DNA of 64,000 bases from Beroe forskalii (GCA_011033025.1 WFMF01000348.1:1-64000); one strand, 5' to 3'. Positions 10,140 through 23,375 are shown, numbered from the stretch's first letter. Program-made: numbers and translations. Notes: generated from the letters alone by a model not told the origin.

Positions 10140-12526
10140 TGAAGGAGAAAACGCAGTATTTAAGAGGAGGCGAAGAGAGATGATTGGAGATTAGTTTCTG
10201 TGAGACGCAGAGAAGAAAAGTACTATATTAAAATGAGAGGAGAGCTTTTGAATTCTGTAAAATGAGGCGGTGAAAGAAGGTGGCCTACTAACGAAAACGG
10301 GTCGGTATTACTGAGCAAAGCCTCCGATTATTCGTAAAATGCTGCCATCTTTTTATATTTCAAAATGAATTCATTTAGAGAAATTATTCGAGAGATTATT
10401 CAAGTCAAAAAGTGGCGAGAATTCCACTATGCCCCACTTCTTATACAAGTCGATGAAGTCACCACCATAACGCTAATATACAGGGACAAACCTTCGGAAA
10501 TGTGGCCCAGAGCGTTTCTATCCGTTACATATTCTCAGAAAGTAGAGAAAGCAATAGCTGCCAGTTCCGGCCGATAAGAAACTGTGACCTACATTTTAGT
10601 CCATTAGAACGGGTATATGTTTAAACTAGATAAGAGGTTCATACAGTTTTACAGCCTCACTATTCGTCGGGAAGCTATGTTTGTCTTAGGTTAGAAAACG
10701 TGATATTCTCATCATACGGTGACTGGATCGGGATACAACAAATTAATGGCTGGTCCTTAAGTAAGGGATATCTAGCTGTTGATTTAGAGAAGCCAAGTTT
10801 CATTATTCCCTAAAATATAACACCAGAAATTAAGTCCAAGCTCATAACCAAATCTCGTAAATTAATATCTAAAACCCTCCGAGTTTGCTTCAGCTGGGAG
10901 CCGTATGCCGTAACGTATATGTTGCGAGTTCTGAGAAAGCCTTCACAAATTTCCACACGACCTCCATATGTACGTGGGTGATATAGACGCTGATAAGAGT
11001 TAAGAGATTTTCCAATCACTGAATTGGGTGAACATGAGTAAACGCATTACATGTTGCCGGCCTTGGCTCATCGGATAAATTGGTTGAGACCTAATGAATA
11101 GGGTAATAAATGCGTTATGCATGAGTGAGAGGGAACAGCATTTTCCCCACAAAATGGCATTTCAGTCCGCTTCATTTCGTACCACTTATACCAGAAAGCT
11201 AAAAAAGTAAAAATGATCGTAACTTACACCGCGCAGTTGTTAACTTCTTTTGTTATAACCTTCTGACGTTTTCATTAGTCGGTTCATGCAAAACTTAGAA
11301 ACTTGCTTGATCCGGTTCATATATTGTTTGAGACGCTCGCCCTTCGGGTCTACACCGGGCTGCGGGTCTAAACCGGGCGGCACTCTTGGGAAGCATCCTA
11401 AAATTGACCCATGCGTCCATCAGTCCATGTATTTTGTAATAACTCCCATCTATAACAAAAGTTATTAGGAAGATAATACAATGGGAATCTCCAGTGACCG
11501 ATGGGCGCTTAACATTGTGAGTTACCTAACTCTCTTTAGATCGTATAAATTTATCTTACAGTTCCGCAAATGCAGTGAATACCAAATACAAGAACGAATT
11601 TCGTTACATGTGATCCAAGTTGTACTATTCTCCAGAAGAAGAAGAAGCATCTGCTTATTCCAAACTACTGTTATGCCCGCATAAATAGCTACATTCTGTA
11701 TGTGAAATTTGAATTCATGAAAGTATGAAGATGAAAAGTGAGGAATATGATTTTTTGGCACTGATCCAAATTTTGAAGAAATTAATGGAATTGAAATAAG
11801 TTCATCACAAGTCCTTCAATATAGAAAATATAATCTTGCGACAAACACATTACACACTGCACGTGCAGAGGAGCTGATAAAAGCTTCACATGTCATTTTA
11901 GGAGAGAAATGGAGGATGTTTGTTGTTTTCCAATTGGCCTGGATTTTCGTCCATGATCTCCATGTTGCACAGAAATAATATAGTGAATATAGGAAATGGC
12001 TGGCAAGAGTTATCATAGACTCTTTATAACAGACCTTGAAATAAGCAGATGATTCGCACTATTCCTCCTCTTAGGAATATAATAACTTGGATCATATGTT
12101 GCAGAATTCATTGGCAACGCTGTGGCTTTATATCATGGTTTATACAGTCCAATGAACTTGATCCTGCTGTCTTGATTCATTCGGTGGTTCATCCAATATG
12201 TATCAAGTCCAGCATTTTTACTACTTTACTGGACTACTTGCATTGCAATTTAGCAATTAGTTATGATCATTTATCAGATCAGTTGGCCTGCCAGATCTCA
12301 AGTTAGAAAAAGAGGCAAAATTTAGCTTTTAAGCGATGGGATCCCAACCAAAGCTGTAAATGATTTCTGTAAAAACTTTATTTAAATATCCTCGATTAAA
12401 AACCACAGATCTTGACCCCTATTCTTGTCATGTATTATCAATTATATTCCTTAGTCTCAGGATATGAATCTCCACTAACAGCAATATAATCGATACAGAT
12501 CCCCTGCCTACCAGCTCACTCTCTGA
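10140..12526. other. No gene recognised (intergenic)
   Basis: Several short open frames (for example 10365-10577, 11481-11684, 12049-12306) show no family motif, no splice-flanked structure and no codon bias that I can see. A small GC-rich word cluster with GGGTCTACACCGGGC and GGGTCTAAACCGGGC lies at 11350-11380. No repeat of the palindromic family is found here. Confidence 0.45.
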
Positions 12527-12569
12527 TGACGTCATTATCACAGAGTAAAGTGGTGTGTTGATGACATCA
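12527..12569 (+). repeat. Palindromic CRE repeat, copy at 12.53 kb
   Basis: Leftmost copy in the window. Its left arm is exact (TGACGTCATTATCA) and its right arm is TTGATGACATCA, with one CG-to-CA type change. The outer arms are not recognisable. Confidence 0.8.
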
Positions 12570-12686
12570 CTAGGCTGCAGGAGATAAGTATTATCTGGGA
12601 TATGATGGCGACTATTTCACATTAGCGACCCATTATATCATCATTAGCAGGTACCTCACAAACTGATATGAAATATACTTCAAAAT

Positions 12687-12728
12687 AGCGTCATTATCCG
12701 AGAAAATAATGGTGAATTGATGACGTCA
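12687..12728 (+). repeat. Palindromic CRE repeat, copy at 12.69 kb
   Basis: The left arm is AGCGTCATTATCC, the loop carries AATGGTGAA, and the right arm is exact (TTGATGACGTCA). It lies only 118 bp after the previous copy in the same orientation. Confidence 0.8.
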
Positions 12729-14224
12729 TAGTACTTATAGGCCAGCGCTTCAAGCTAATATCTAATACACGGTGGCTGGTATCTTCTAGATGGCGTTTAT
12801 ATTATAGGACCGAAAATATCAACGCTCGAACTCACGGCTGTCTTTGTCGTATATATAACGCACTTTGCTTATCTTTCTTTCTATAAAATACATCGCTCTT
12901 ATTATCGGTTTAAACGTCGGTAAAACTATCTAAAGTAAACTTACTCGCTCAATCATACGTCATTGAGGTTCTAATTTACTATTCACGTTATACAGAGCAA
13001 CACAGGTCGTATATATATAAATATATGTTCGTTATATATTTACATAAGTTTTATTCAGAGATAAGCGCCTGCTTGGCCTTCACTTTTATAAATAAGCGTA
13101 TATAATCGGCTATTATACATACTGTCGAACCAATGATCGAACACTGATTTTACTTTATATCATGAAAACATAGACAAAAAGAGCAGGGTGAGGGGTTAAA
13201 AGACTAGAGACAAGCCGGGCATATATATTCGATGGGAGGCTCAAGACCTGAGCGAGAATTTTTACCAAAACACAAGTTATATTATGATATATATATATAT
13301 ATTACCATCAGGCAAACATATGTGTGTTTACATTATGTGCGGGATATAAATCTTCCAGTGTATACATATATAGATATATATTAGATACATTTCGATTTAA
13401 CTTCATACCTCTTAAACATCAGATGTCTTCATGTATCAGTCTGGTTCGGGTTATATCTTCCCATTCCATATATATCGATCAATTAATATTGTATCTGCGG
13501 TAAATATCTTATTTTATTGTTTTATCTATAGATGGATAAGATTGTCCATCATGAAGGGGGTTATGGTTATCTTACGAGACGCTTTTATTCTGGGACAATA
13601 ATTCTGGGAATCAAATTTTGGGGGTTAAAAATATGAGGTTTTTTTTCCGTGAAATCACCAAATTTTGTTCCAAATTTAAATGTCTCTCGTAAGATATTAG
13701 CTATTGTTTTATCCAAACGCATTTGTTAGAAATATATTTTATTTCGATCCAGAACGCGGCGTAACGAACCATGAAGTGATCATGGTTGAAAATATACTTA
13801 AGACATATATTTATGCTAAAAGAATTTTCGTGATCCATGCCTTTCAGACATATATAATATCTTTTTATTATGTGAGCTGAGTTAAAACATATATAAATCG
13901 CCGTATTTCCACTTTGTGAACCACGCTCTGCAGCCGAAAAATTGGTTTTGTTAAGTCATAAATTTCTCATTCAAACTCCTGATTATGACGTCATAGACAC
14001 TTGCCTAGCGTTTGCGCGTTGAGGCATACGCAATAGAACATAGTAGCAATATGTCTTGTAACTTTCTGACTACCACTATCTATAGACGGTAGCAACTGCC
14101 GTTTTTTCGCCACTGTAATCAGTGACAATGACGCCGGCTAGAGCCGCCAATTCCTCACAGAAGAGCTTTAAGCGTTGTACCAACCAACTACATATACCAC
14201 ACGCGCGAGCACTACTCAAACCTC

Positions 14225-14264
14225 CGTCATCAACGCACTACGTTAAGCTATGATAATGACGTCA
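14225..14264 (-). repeat. Palindromic CRE repeat, copy at 14.2 kb
   Basis: This inverted copy reads CGTCATCAA, loop with TTAAGCTATGA, then TAATGACGTCA. The CRE octamer in the right-hand arm is intact; the left-hand arm lacks its first TGA. Confidence 0.8.
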
Positions 14265-16802
14265 TTTCACTTAACTACATATCCTGCGCGTATATATTAG
14301 AACGGTTCTAAAGTGGAGGTCTGCCAGTGTTACGACGGACACTCTGGGCAATTTGCCCTCCTCCGCATCTCGCCATCTCTCAGGGCTGTTTACCTTTCTT
14401 ACACCGCATAACACTCGCCATTTGAGGGTACGGTCGAACCGTGGGAGTCCGTTCACACAAGCTGTGCGAGGGCGTTCAAAGAGCAGTTAGAAAATTAACT
14501 TTTGTTTCATGATCTTGTCTACAGTCTCTCAACTGTGGTATCAAATTATGAAATTAAGGCCAGGTTTTTTTCCCTTCACATTGTAACATCGTGTTCTTCT
14601 GATAACTGTTTTTAAGTCGTGCTCACTAAATTTTTAACGTTTCGTTAGACATAGATTGCGGGTTTAACCTGCGACACTCCTTTCATAAAACATGATGTGT
14701 ATTTTCTCAGGTACTTTAAGAACTCTCTTAAATATAAAAGACCTATTTCAAGTTAAAGAAATATATTCTTAACTCGTTCGAGGAACAACTCGCTTAACAT
14801 ATTATAAATACCCTGTATAAATTACAGATGTTAGGAAAGTTATGTGCGTTAATTTCAAGCGATTTTGGAAAATAGCTGCCGTTATTTTTGCAATTTCACG
14901 GATTTATCCCTTCCTCTTTATCGGCTGCACACGTATAACTTAACAGACTATTTAGAGAGGTATCATTATCACGGGTAATAGATTCGCGAATTGTTGCCGT
15001 TATTTTCGCATATGAAATATGCACGTTTCGTATATTATATGTTCGAGTTGTTACATGGTTACAAGAGTTAAGTAACAAATATACTGCAACTGCCATATAT
15101 TATTTCGATATATATTTTGTTGCGAAACTGCTAAAAACGAGTGGTTTTCGAAGAAAATTTTATCAAAATATGCTCGTCCCTTATAATAGTGGTTGCAGTA
15201 TCAGTACGAAATACGGTTCGTAATAATGGCTCGCACCTTCCGGGCTCGAAATTATTACTCACCGTATCACTACACTAGTTGTTAGATGGTTACAAGAGTT
15301 ATGTATCAAATCACAGTATGAGCATATAATATTTAGTGTTTATAACGCGCATGTGTTTTGAATCACAGTAGAAGCTGGGTATTAAGTTGTTACTTGTTAC
15401 ATGTTCTCATCACGGCACTTGGATACACCAGCAGTATCATGCTTCTGCTTGCCTCCGATTCACCCTTCCCGAAATATTGGTAAAATTGTGATACAGCTCT
15501 TTTTGAAAAAAGTTTTATCTGGCTGAGAACTTTGAACACAATATGCGTATTTTGATCATTCCATATTTTACCGGATTCCTCGTCCTTGGCCTTCCGAAAA
15601 ATAAGTCAAGACTTGATAAATGATTGTTCAGAAATCCTAAGTGTGTCTGTCAATTTACAGCGCACCCAAATCAACCAGGGATCTGCAATCAAATATCGAT
15701 ATTTATTTGGTCATATTTGGATTTAAATGATAATGAAAATCATATTATAATCTTTGAGCTTTTTATTCGACATAGAACTTTGAACGCCCTATGCAAATGC
15801 ATCTTTTGATCAATTTATATTTCGTAAATTTCATAAAATGTCGGAATCATTAGTTTTATTGCGAGACAAGCTGTGCCTTATAATAAAGATGTTCAATTCT
15901 CAGAAAACCACGCAAATCTCGAGTTCGAGTTGAAACGTAAAATTCAGTTTTAATTTATTTTGCAGCTCACCATTATCATTTCATTTGATCGCATTTGGTT
16001 TGATAATAGGCATCAAAACGCGATACATTTTGATAACACGACTTGTTCTCAAAACAATTCATGGCCCCAAAATGGCCCTCAATTAGTGAGATTCGAGGAA
16101 TTGTAAAAATCGTGAAGATTCAAGTGGCAAATTATCACACAGATTGATTAAGCGAGATTCGAGGATTGTTAGAATTTTGAAAGATTGCAGAGGCAAATTA
16201 TCACGCTGATTGCAACCAGGACTATAAAGGTATCGTTCACATATAACTTAATCAATTTTTGGCCGATTGTATCCCACCATCCCCCTCGTAATCAAGTTGT
16301 ATTTGCTACAATAACATGTAACCTAATCATTCGGAATTCGGATAAATTTCCATTACATTTCTATTACTACTCTGTCTGTCGTTAGGAACACTTATAGCAG
16401 ACTATTCAGGATAAAATTACCGTGAACTTTAATAAGTCCACAAATGTACCGATTAACCGCTTTATTGGGTATGCAAAATGCAAATTGGTACAAAAATTGT
16501 CAACTAGCTCAATGACTCTATCACTTCTTAAAGATAATTTCCTTCATCACAGGGTATTGGTAATAGTTTGAATGATTGAACCATAATATTTAATTGATGA
16601 TTCATTTGAATGAAATTGCGGTGCAATGTTCTGATATTAACAGCTGTTAATCATGCGTTTAAGTGGTAACAAAACTCCTGCATATAAATATATGTCTTCA
16701 TTACTACCATGAAATTAACACGTGCCGAAGCAGCATGATTCGGGGCAAATCAATTTAAATTCTTCATTATTATTTCAAGAGTAATACCCCATTGTCATGA
16801 TT

Positions 16803-16850
16803 CGTTATCAATTTACCATTCTCTTATTCTAAACCTTGATAATGACGTCA
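16803..16850 (-). repeat. Palindromic CRE repeat, copy at 16.8 kb
   Basis: An inverted copy with left arm CGTTATCAATTTACCATT and right arm TTGATAATGACGTCA. The loop is about 5 bp longer than usual. Confidence 0.75.
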
Positions 16851-18035
16851 CTCAGAACGCGTGCCATTTCTAATAATTATCAAGGGAACTTCCTATTTTG
16901 ACCATGTTGTAACGAACTGACAGTTTACGAATTGACTAACACTTTGACACTGCCCCCTTTAATATAGTTTGATAATGTGGTGCGAAATCAGTTACTGTAA
17001 CGTTGACCGATTTTATAACAGCCTGATTTCTGTCAAATTGATAGTTATTATTAGGCTTAAAAGTCTCAACCTTATCGCTTGGATAGCTCAAATGGTTTAT
17101 TGATTGCCTGAGAACCAAACAATTTAAAAATTCCTCAATTATACCAAACATTTTTTGGTTTAGTGATTCTTAACTGTTACCTTCTGCTCAGTGTCCATTT
17201 TGTCTACAAGCGTATTCCAAAGAACGAAGAGTTTTAAAAGTTCAGTGATTTCTTGGGTGTCCATTAGCAGCGTGGCTCGGCCTCGAAGGTAGCTTTCGCC
17301 GATAATAAGCCACATTCTGTTCTAATTTTAATTGTTTCCATTTTGATTTTATTTCGGTAAAACATTAACAAGTTCATTTAGAAACCAAAAAGTAACACCA
17401 ATTCCACATGCACCAACAAAGAAAACCCATTAGCCAATCAGACGAGGTTTCATGGTTACTTCAACCAATGAAAATTCCCATTTCCCGAGTGAAGTGGTGA
17501 TGAAGTGGCCAAATGTGAATCATTAACAGTCCTTTCTTACCTACTTTTTGTAGTTTTTAGGTATGATCTGCTTGTTTTTGAGTTTTCTATCTTTTGAGCA
17601 CATGTTTTTGTTCGGAGATAATTACTTAATTGGATTGACACATCTTCCGTAAATGACTAATGCCATTCAAACTCTCTGTAGACCACTTTATATGTGAACT
17701 TTTAATGGTCATGAACGAAAAACAAGCGATTTGAACTTTAAAAAAACGATTCTTAAACCGCAACAAAACGACACGATTCTCAAGTGCCTATCCTTTGCAA
17801 GTGACCTATAAATGAACTACAAAAATATACGGACTAACTGCACTACCTAAGTATTTCTAGCGCTAGCTATATTTTGCTTCAAAACGTGCGTGGTTGCTTA
17901 GTTATTAACTTACTTCAGTTTTGAGCGAAAAATAATTTGATGATTATATGATAAATGGTTTCTAAAATGCTATGTGATAGTTACATTATATATGCGATAT
18001 AATCTGCAAAATCCCTATATGGATGGTCTTCAATG

Positions 18036-18505
18036 ATGGCATTATCATAAGTCAAAGTAAACAATTGATGAAACTATATTTCCATCTATTTGCACGGCGT
18101 AAAATTTATAGTTTTACTTTTTAACGGAAGAAATAATCTAGAGAATCACAGGCGGGAGATATCTCCAATTAAATGACGGCATTATCATGAAACAAAATGA
18201 ACAAATGATAGCAATATTCCCTCCCGTAGATTAGGAAAAATATTTGCGTCGCCAATTGCTTTATTGAGAGCGTAGATCCAGCCACCTAGCCGAATTTGAG
18301 GATGATTTTGTTTTCCTGACTAAAAATCAAGGAATTTTCTTGGCTTTTTGATGAATTCAGTTTGGATTTTCAGTAAGTCAACTTTGCTTAATGACGATTC
18401 CTTTCCCTGTCCTATGAGTCAAAGCTGAAATTGATGACACTATTCCTCTTCTTTTGCGCGGCGTAAAACTTATCATTTTATTATTTTACTTTTTAATAAC
18501 GCCGA
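18036..18505. repeat. Diverged relatives of the palindromic repeat
   Basis: Two segments, ATGGCATTATCATAAGTC at 18036 and ACGGCATTATCATGAAAC at 18174, keep the TTATCAT loop start and a ...AAATGAT/TTGATGA end but have lost the CRE octamers. A shared tail GCACGGCGTAAAATTTAT (18092) and GCGCGGCGTAAAACTTAT (18456), each followed by TTTTACTTTTTAA, ties the segments together as one degenerate family. Confidence 0.45.
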
Positions 18506-19516
18506 AATGAACGTTATCGTAAAATTCCACTGGTGAGGTTTCTCTTGGTTATATTATATTGAAATGGTACATTCTACTTCATATTTCGGAGTAGACATAA
18601 TAATATATATGGCATCAGCTGTCAAAAACAACGCATAATTCATTTGCATTTTAGCGGGTCGATTTTAAAATGTTTGTACAGCTATGATTTTTTCATTATT
18701 CATTTGTTGCTTGAGTTCATATAATCGATCTGATCCTTTTTGAGCGATTAGTGATTACTGCCCCGAAAGGTATTTTCAACAGTGGTGTCATTATCAAGAT
18801 AATGAAAGCTCCCTTGTTGGTTTGGAAATGAACCCTGTTTTGGAGTTGACATTGTCTTTCGCTCCGATCAGTTACTGTGGGTTTATGGGGGGGGGGGTTT
18901 GAATTCAGATATTATACGTAAGGACAGAAATAGTCAATCCAAGATAATTATGCTTTCTGAATGCAATTCTAGGAGTTATATATCCCAACAGGCTTCATTT
19001 TGTCCACTTACTGGAGCAAGTAGCTTAAAAACCTACGACAGTGCCTCAACTCCTTAACCCTTTTTGTCTGAGATATCAAACATTTAACTTCAAATTATGT
19101 TTCACGGTTTCAGCAATGTCTCGTGTAAAAATTGACCTGCATCGTCAGGATTTATCGGTTTTACTTACGCGTTAAAATAGGCGGCTGTGAATGACCCAAT
19201 TAAGATAGATTTGAATGGTCAATGGTTGATCTGCCAAAAATTTCACCTTCGACATATAATTTATGCATGAGTCAAATCATAAAATCACGCAGTATAAGAT
19301 TTCTGCAATAACCCGAAAAATTCCCCTGACGCCCGAGAACCTCGACCTTTTTCTGTTAAAAACGTAAGATTTCATCCTCAGGATCGTTTGACCATAATTT
19401 AATTAGGTGAAAATGTTTTGGTGAACAGTTCTAGAACATATTTTCACTGGCACGTGGCCCCTGATGTCCAAACATATGCTCATATTAACTCCAATTATAG
19501 GCATAATTTCGCAGTG

Positions 19517-19590
19517 ATCTGGCACCATTTCATTCCGACACTCATTCAACACCCCATTCTGACACCAGTTTGATTTGTCACCACCTCACC
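19517..19590. repeat. TGACACCA minisatellite fragment
   Basis: Short, diverged array with TGGCACCATTTCATTCC, GACACTCATTC, CAACACCCCATTC and TGACACCAGTTTG. It is the reverse complement of the TGGTGTCA unit seen at 8887-9180. Confidence 0.6.
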
Positions 19591-20255
19591 TTAATTAAGA
19601 CCACTGCCGATCTGACAAATCCATTTTCTCATTTCTGGCATCACATACCGTCTAGCTAGACTTTTAGTTCTATATCTTGTCTCGCAGTGCCCAGTCTTTG
19701 TAACGTTTTGAATATTATTATTATGATTCATGACTTGATAAGTACTTTTATGCGGAATTTGATATTCAGAGATGCTTATTTACAGCCCAAAATGAATAAA
19801 ATTAAACCCTAATTCTGCTAATTTTCGAAAAGCACAGAGGTACAGCCATTAAAACGATAATTTTATATATGTTTTACGTAAATCGTTATCTGACACTCAA
19901 ATTTTTGCTTGAATTATCAGTCCAAACACAGACATCGAATTTCATGTCAACAAATTTTATTAACAAAAAACCATCTTAAATTACCATTATTTGAGTCTGG
20001 CACAAATGGTCAGACCCTTTTGTCTTTGAATATGCATGTTTCTTCTCGTTTAGATGTGCGTTCAAAAACATCTGATTTCACGAATTTTACTCAATTCTAA
20101 TCTTTATTGATTGCAAATTTCTGTTCTATTCTTACGATTCAAATACTAATTCACTACGTTATTTAGGTTACATGTCGAAGTTTTGCGCTTGAAAGAGAAT
20201 CAGTACAAAAAGAAGACCATCCATTGAAAGAAACCCGTTGACCACATTGATCGCC

Positions 20256-21694
20256 ATGTCGATGAATCCAGCTGACTTGGATGACAACATCACAGCGGAG
20301 GATTTGATAGCCCAACTCCAACGCGATATGTCAGACAGCAACCTATCCAGCAAGAGCGATAGCAACATCAACTCCAATGGCAGCAACCATGGTCATCATG
20401 GTAACCATGGTCACCATGGTAACCATGACAACAATAACAACACCATATCACCCAGTGGCAACAAAACATCGGCCCTCTTCAAGAAAATCTCCCAAAAACG
20501 CGCCACCCGAAAGATCTCAAAAGGCAACCTAGCTCACGGTATCCCGCCAGAAAACGTCCCTCTCCTCCACAGCGATCAACATGACAACAAGACTCCACTG
20601 TTGCTAAACAACGGACACCACTACATCTCACTGCTACCAGGGGAGCGGTATGTCGGGTGTGTGGATTCCAGTAAACCAAGTGTCAGTGTGATATTCCAGA
20701 ATCCTGGGTCTGAGGGGGAGAGTGAGGGGAATGGAGGAAATACAGGAGAAGATGGGTTCGGAGGAGGAGAAAAGGGAGGGAAAGGAGTAAAAGGAGGACG
20801 AGAGTCTGAGAGAAGAGGAGGAGTGGTAGACAAAGATCATCATCTGGGGAGGTTTGGGAGAACTAAAGTCCGCATCCACTGAGATGTCTGGGTACAATGA
20901 AAGAGGTATTGACGTGGTGATGTCTGCTCCTGGAGCAACTTTTCAAGCAACCTTCCCAGTGCCATTCCCTGGACCTGAAGTTGCGAGTGACCCTCTGCCA
21001 TCAACTGAAAAAGAGCAGAAGTTCAAGTTGATTGTAGACCTAGAAGAGCTGATAGTAAAAATTCTAACGATGGGAATGAAGCGCTTCCTTCCCCAATCCC
21101 AACATATCAATAACTAAACCTCCAAGATCTCCCACGGAAGTATAGAGTTTGCTGCTGACCCTAACAAAGGAAGTGAAATCAGCACCTGCCCAACCTAGGA
21201 TCCGGAGTCACAAATCAGCACCTGTATCCCGTCAGGTATCAGATACAGGGACCATCCCTGAGATCAGGGATTATTATAACCGGGGACATAGAGAACGGGA
21301 CTATTCTTGGGAACGGGACTGCCTTCCTGACCGGGGGTGGTGGTGGGATTCATGTGGAAAATGGGTCCTATTGCGGGAGTAACCATGGTAACCACACAAC
21401 TGGTTCGCATGGTAACAGTTCCCCTGGTAACGGCTCTGTCCCTGAAGACCACTCCAACTACAAGCCATGCTCCGTGCTAGGCATGTGTACTGCTCACCAC
21501 AAAGGAAACTGCACAGGAACTCAGGTCAGCAGCAGCGGGTTGTAAACCCAAAACCCGCCCCCAAAGTCTCAACCCGTCAGAGTAACAACCTGTCAAAGTC
21601 TAAAGTCAGGACCTACAGATCTTCCTTCAGAAGGACCAGTGTAAGGGAGTCGAGGAGGGCTACCTCGCTGAAGGAAAACAGGAATCATTTGCAG
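20256..21694 (+). CDS. Large uncharacterised gene, first coding exon region (with frame changes)
   Basis: The start chosen is ATG at 20256 (MSMNPADLDDNITAEDLIAQ), with a second ATG at 20262. The open frame runs to about 20850 and contains a His/Asn-rich stretch with HHGNHGHHGNH and then a Gly/Glu-rich stretch. Coding character continues to 21694 but in other frames: LKSASTEMSGYNERG from about 20855, RIRSHKSAPVSRQVSD from 21150, ENGSYCGSNHGNHTTGS around 21300-21530, and KVRTYRSSFRRTSVRESRRA to the donor. The last codons end in phase 0 at CAG|GTGAGA and fit the exon at 22067. The repeated frame changes suggest assembly indels or decay; small introns are a less likely cause. The product is Ser-, Gly- and basic-rich with no recognised domain. 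Confidence 0.6.
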
Positions 21695-22066
21695 GTGAGA
21701 TGGTAGTGAGGGAAGGGGTAGTGAGGGAGCGGTTTAGAGACAAGGCACTAGAATTAGAATTAGGATTAGAATCACTTTCACAATTTAGACTTTTAGGTGG
21801 GGTGGTAATACTCTGCATGTGTTTACATTCGATAATTCCCGGGAGAATTCAAATAAATGTTTCTGCTCCCTTGCCCCGTTGGCCTTGGTCAATAGAATTA
21901 CAGTTAGAATCATTTTCACGATTTAGACTTTATGGATAAAGGACGATGTTATATGCTTCTTTATCTTAGAAATTAGCCCATGTAAAACCTGAGTCGTTCG
22001 TTTTTTAATAGTTTAATCAATCCACGAGGAGTTTGAAATGGGTCTATAATATCTTCCTCATCTCAG
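21695..22066. other. Intron of the large gene
   Basis: It runs from donor GTGAGA to acceptor CTCATCTCAG. It contains a diverged duplication: ATTAGAATCACTTTCACAAT at 21760 and TTAGAATCATTTTCACGATT at 21905, each followed by TAGACTTT. Confidence 0.6.
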
Positions 22067-22151
22067 ATTGAAGGAGTTCTGACGGTGGAAGGAGGTGTGA
22101 ACTACGAGCTGCTCAGGAGGGACAAGTCAAAGTTCTCCAGAGGAAGAAAAG
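22067..22151 (+). CDS. Large uncharacterised gene, exon 2
   Basis: The acceptor is CTCATCTCAG and the donor AAAAG|GTGAGA. In phase 0 it encodes IEGVLTVEGGVNYELLRRDK followed by SKFSRGRK, ending in phase 1. The join to 26988 gives a Lys-Asp-Leu-Phe-Lys junction with no stop. The region is basic at its end (RRDK, RGRK). No domain recognised. Confidence 0.65.
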
Positions 22152-22317
22152 GTGAGAGGAAAGGTGAGTGAAAGGGTGAGAGGATCAGGAAAGGTGAGGT
22201 TAACATTCATTGAATACACCGCGCACACGAGCGCGAAAGATTTGGAGAGGATTAAGGAAAGGTTTAATAAGTTCAGGAAAACCGGGCGCAATTAGGCGAC
22301 GGAAAATTGCGTCATTT

Positions 22318-22349
22318 TCAGGGTTTAGAATGGTGAATTGATGACATCG
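22318..22349 (+). repeat. Palindromic CRE repeat, copy at 22.3 kb
   Basis: The left arm is TGCGTCATTTTCA, the loop GGGTTTAGAATGGTGAA matches the commonest version, and the right arm is TTGATGACATCG. It is flanked by GGCGAC upstream and ACGCGCACC downstream, probably remains of outer arms. Confidence 0.8.
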
Positions 22350-22740
22350 AACGCGCACCAATCCCGACATTTATCAAAATGACGTGATCGCGTCAAGAGA
22401 AACCCTTATCTCTGCTGTACATTATTCACACTACATGATGTAGACTGGTATACATAATGCACCTCGGGAGAGTGAAATAGTTTCGCCAAAACTTAGGATG
22501 GAATTTTGAACAGAATACAGATATCATGGAGTGAAATAAAAAATCCTGAACTTCCATAGTTTTTGAATTTTATTCCCAATGATGACGAAATAATAATATT
22601 CATATGTGGCATGTGTACAGGATGATGTGGTAACCTATCAACAGTTATATCTGATATCACCGAGAGTTATCAAATAACATTGTTCAAGTAAACACCGAGA
22701 ATATAATCATGGCCACATAAGAGGTAATAGGGGATAAAAC

Positions 22741-22783
22741 TGGCGTCATTATCAGGGTTTAGAATGGTGGTTTGATCGCGTTA
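22741..22783 (+). repeat. Palindromic CRE repeat, copy at 22.7 kb
   Basis: The left arm is TGGCGTCATTATCA and the loop GGGTTTAGAATGGTGG; the right arm is decayed to TTTGATCGCGTTA. It is followed by GGTCTATTTCC, a relic of the CGCCTATT arm. Confidence 0.75.
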
Positions 22784-22958
22784 AAAGGTCTATTTCCTGA
22801 ACAACGCATTAAAATACAAGGAGTTAAATATATGGTGTAGGTCACGTGGTTACAGAGTATATAATATAAGTAGACTATGATGCAAACATGGGTGTAATCA
22901 ATGCGTACCCTTTGATATGAATGATGATAAACTGGTCTTGTTCGAATGATAGACAGTC

Positions 22959-23001
22959 TGACATCACCCCTCAGTCACTCCAAACCATGAAAATGACATC
23001 A
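22959..23001 (-). repeat. Palindromic CRE repeat, copy at 22.96 kb
   Basis: An inverted copy that opens TGACATCACCC and closes CATGAAAATGACATCA. Both octamers have become TGACATCA, the change expected from methyl-CpG decay. Confidence 0.7.
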
Positions 23002-23140
23002 TTTTAAATTTCCTATTACTATTATCAACACACGACTCTCTATATATGTGTATATGATCGAGCTATATATGTATATATCACGTGATCAGGATATGTGTGT
23101 ACACTTACGGAATCCTGTAGACAGAGGATGATGAGTGTAC

Positions 23141-23375
23141 GTTGTCACTTCGACTTCCCATATTTCTAGTGTTGTCACCGTGCTCCTACATGTTGTTGTC
23201 ACTGTATTTCCCTTCGTTGTCACTTAAACTTCCCATATTTCTTGTGTTGTCACCGTTATCCTACATGCTGTTGTCACTGAACTTCCCTATGTGGTCACTT
23301 CGACTTCCCATATTGCTACATCATGTTGTCACCGTGCTTTTAATGTTACCACTGAACTTCCATCTTGTGATCAGG
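23141..23375. repeat. Imperfect minisatellite, GTTGTCAC-type
   Basis: Words GTTGTCACTTCGACTTCCCA, TATTTCTAGTGTTGTCACCG and TCCTACATG recur about five times with variable spacing. The 79-codon open frame across it is a repeat artefact. Confidence 0.75.

Larger units (their letters stand above)
12570..20255. other. Long non-coding stretch before the large gene
   Basis: Apart from the listed palindromic repeats there are TA-rich runs (13010-13400), a doubled segment GGTTACAAGAGTTA near 15055-15075 and 15288-15302, paired GAGATTCGAGGA segments at 16087 and 16150, and a poly-G tract at 18888-18897. No exon with splice signals or homologous protein was recognised. Promoter and 5' UTR of the gene starting at 20256 are probably in the last part but cannot be placed. 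Confidence 0.45.
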
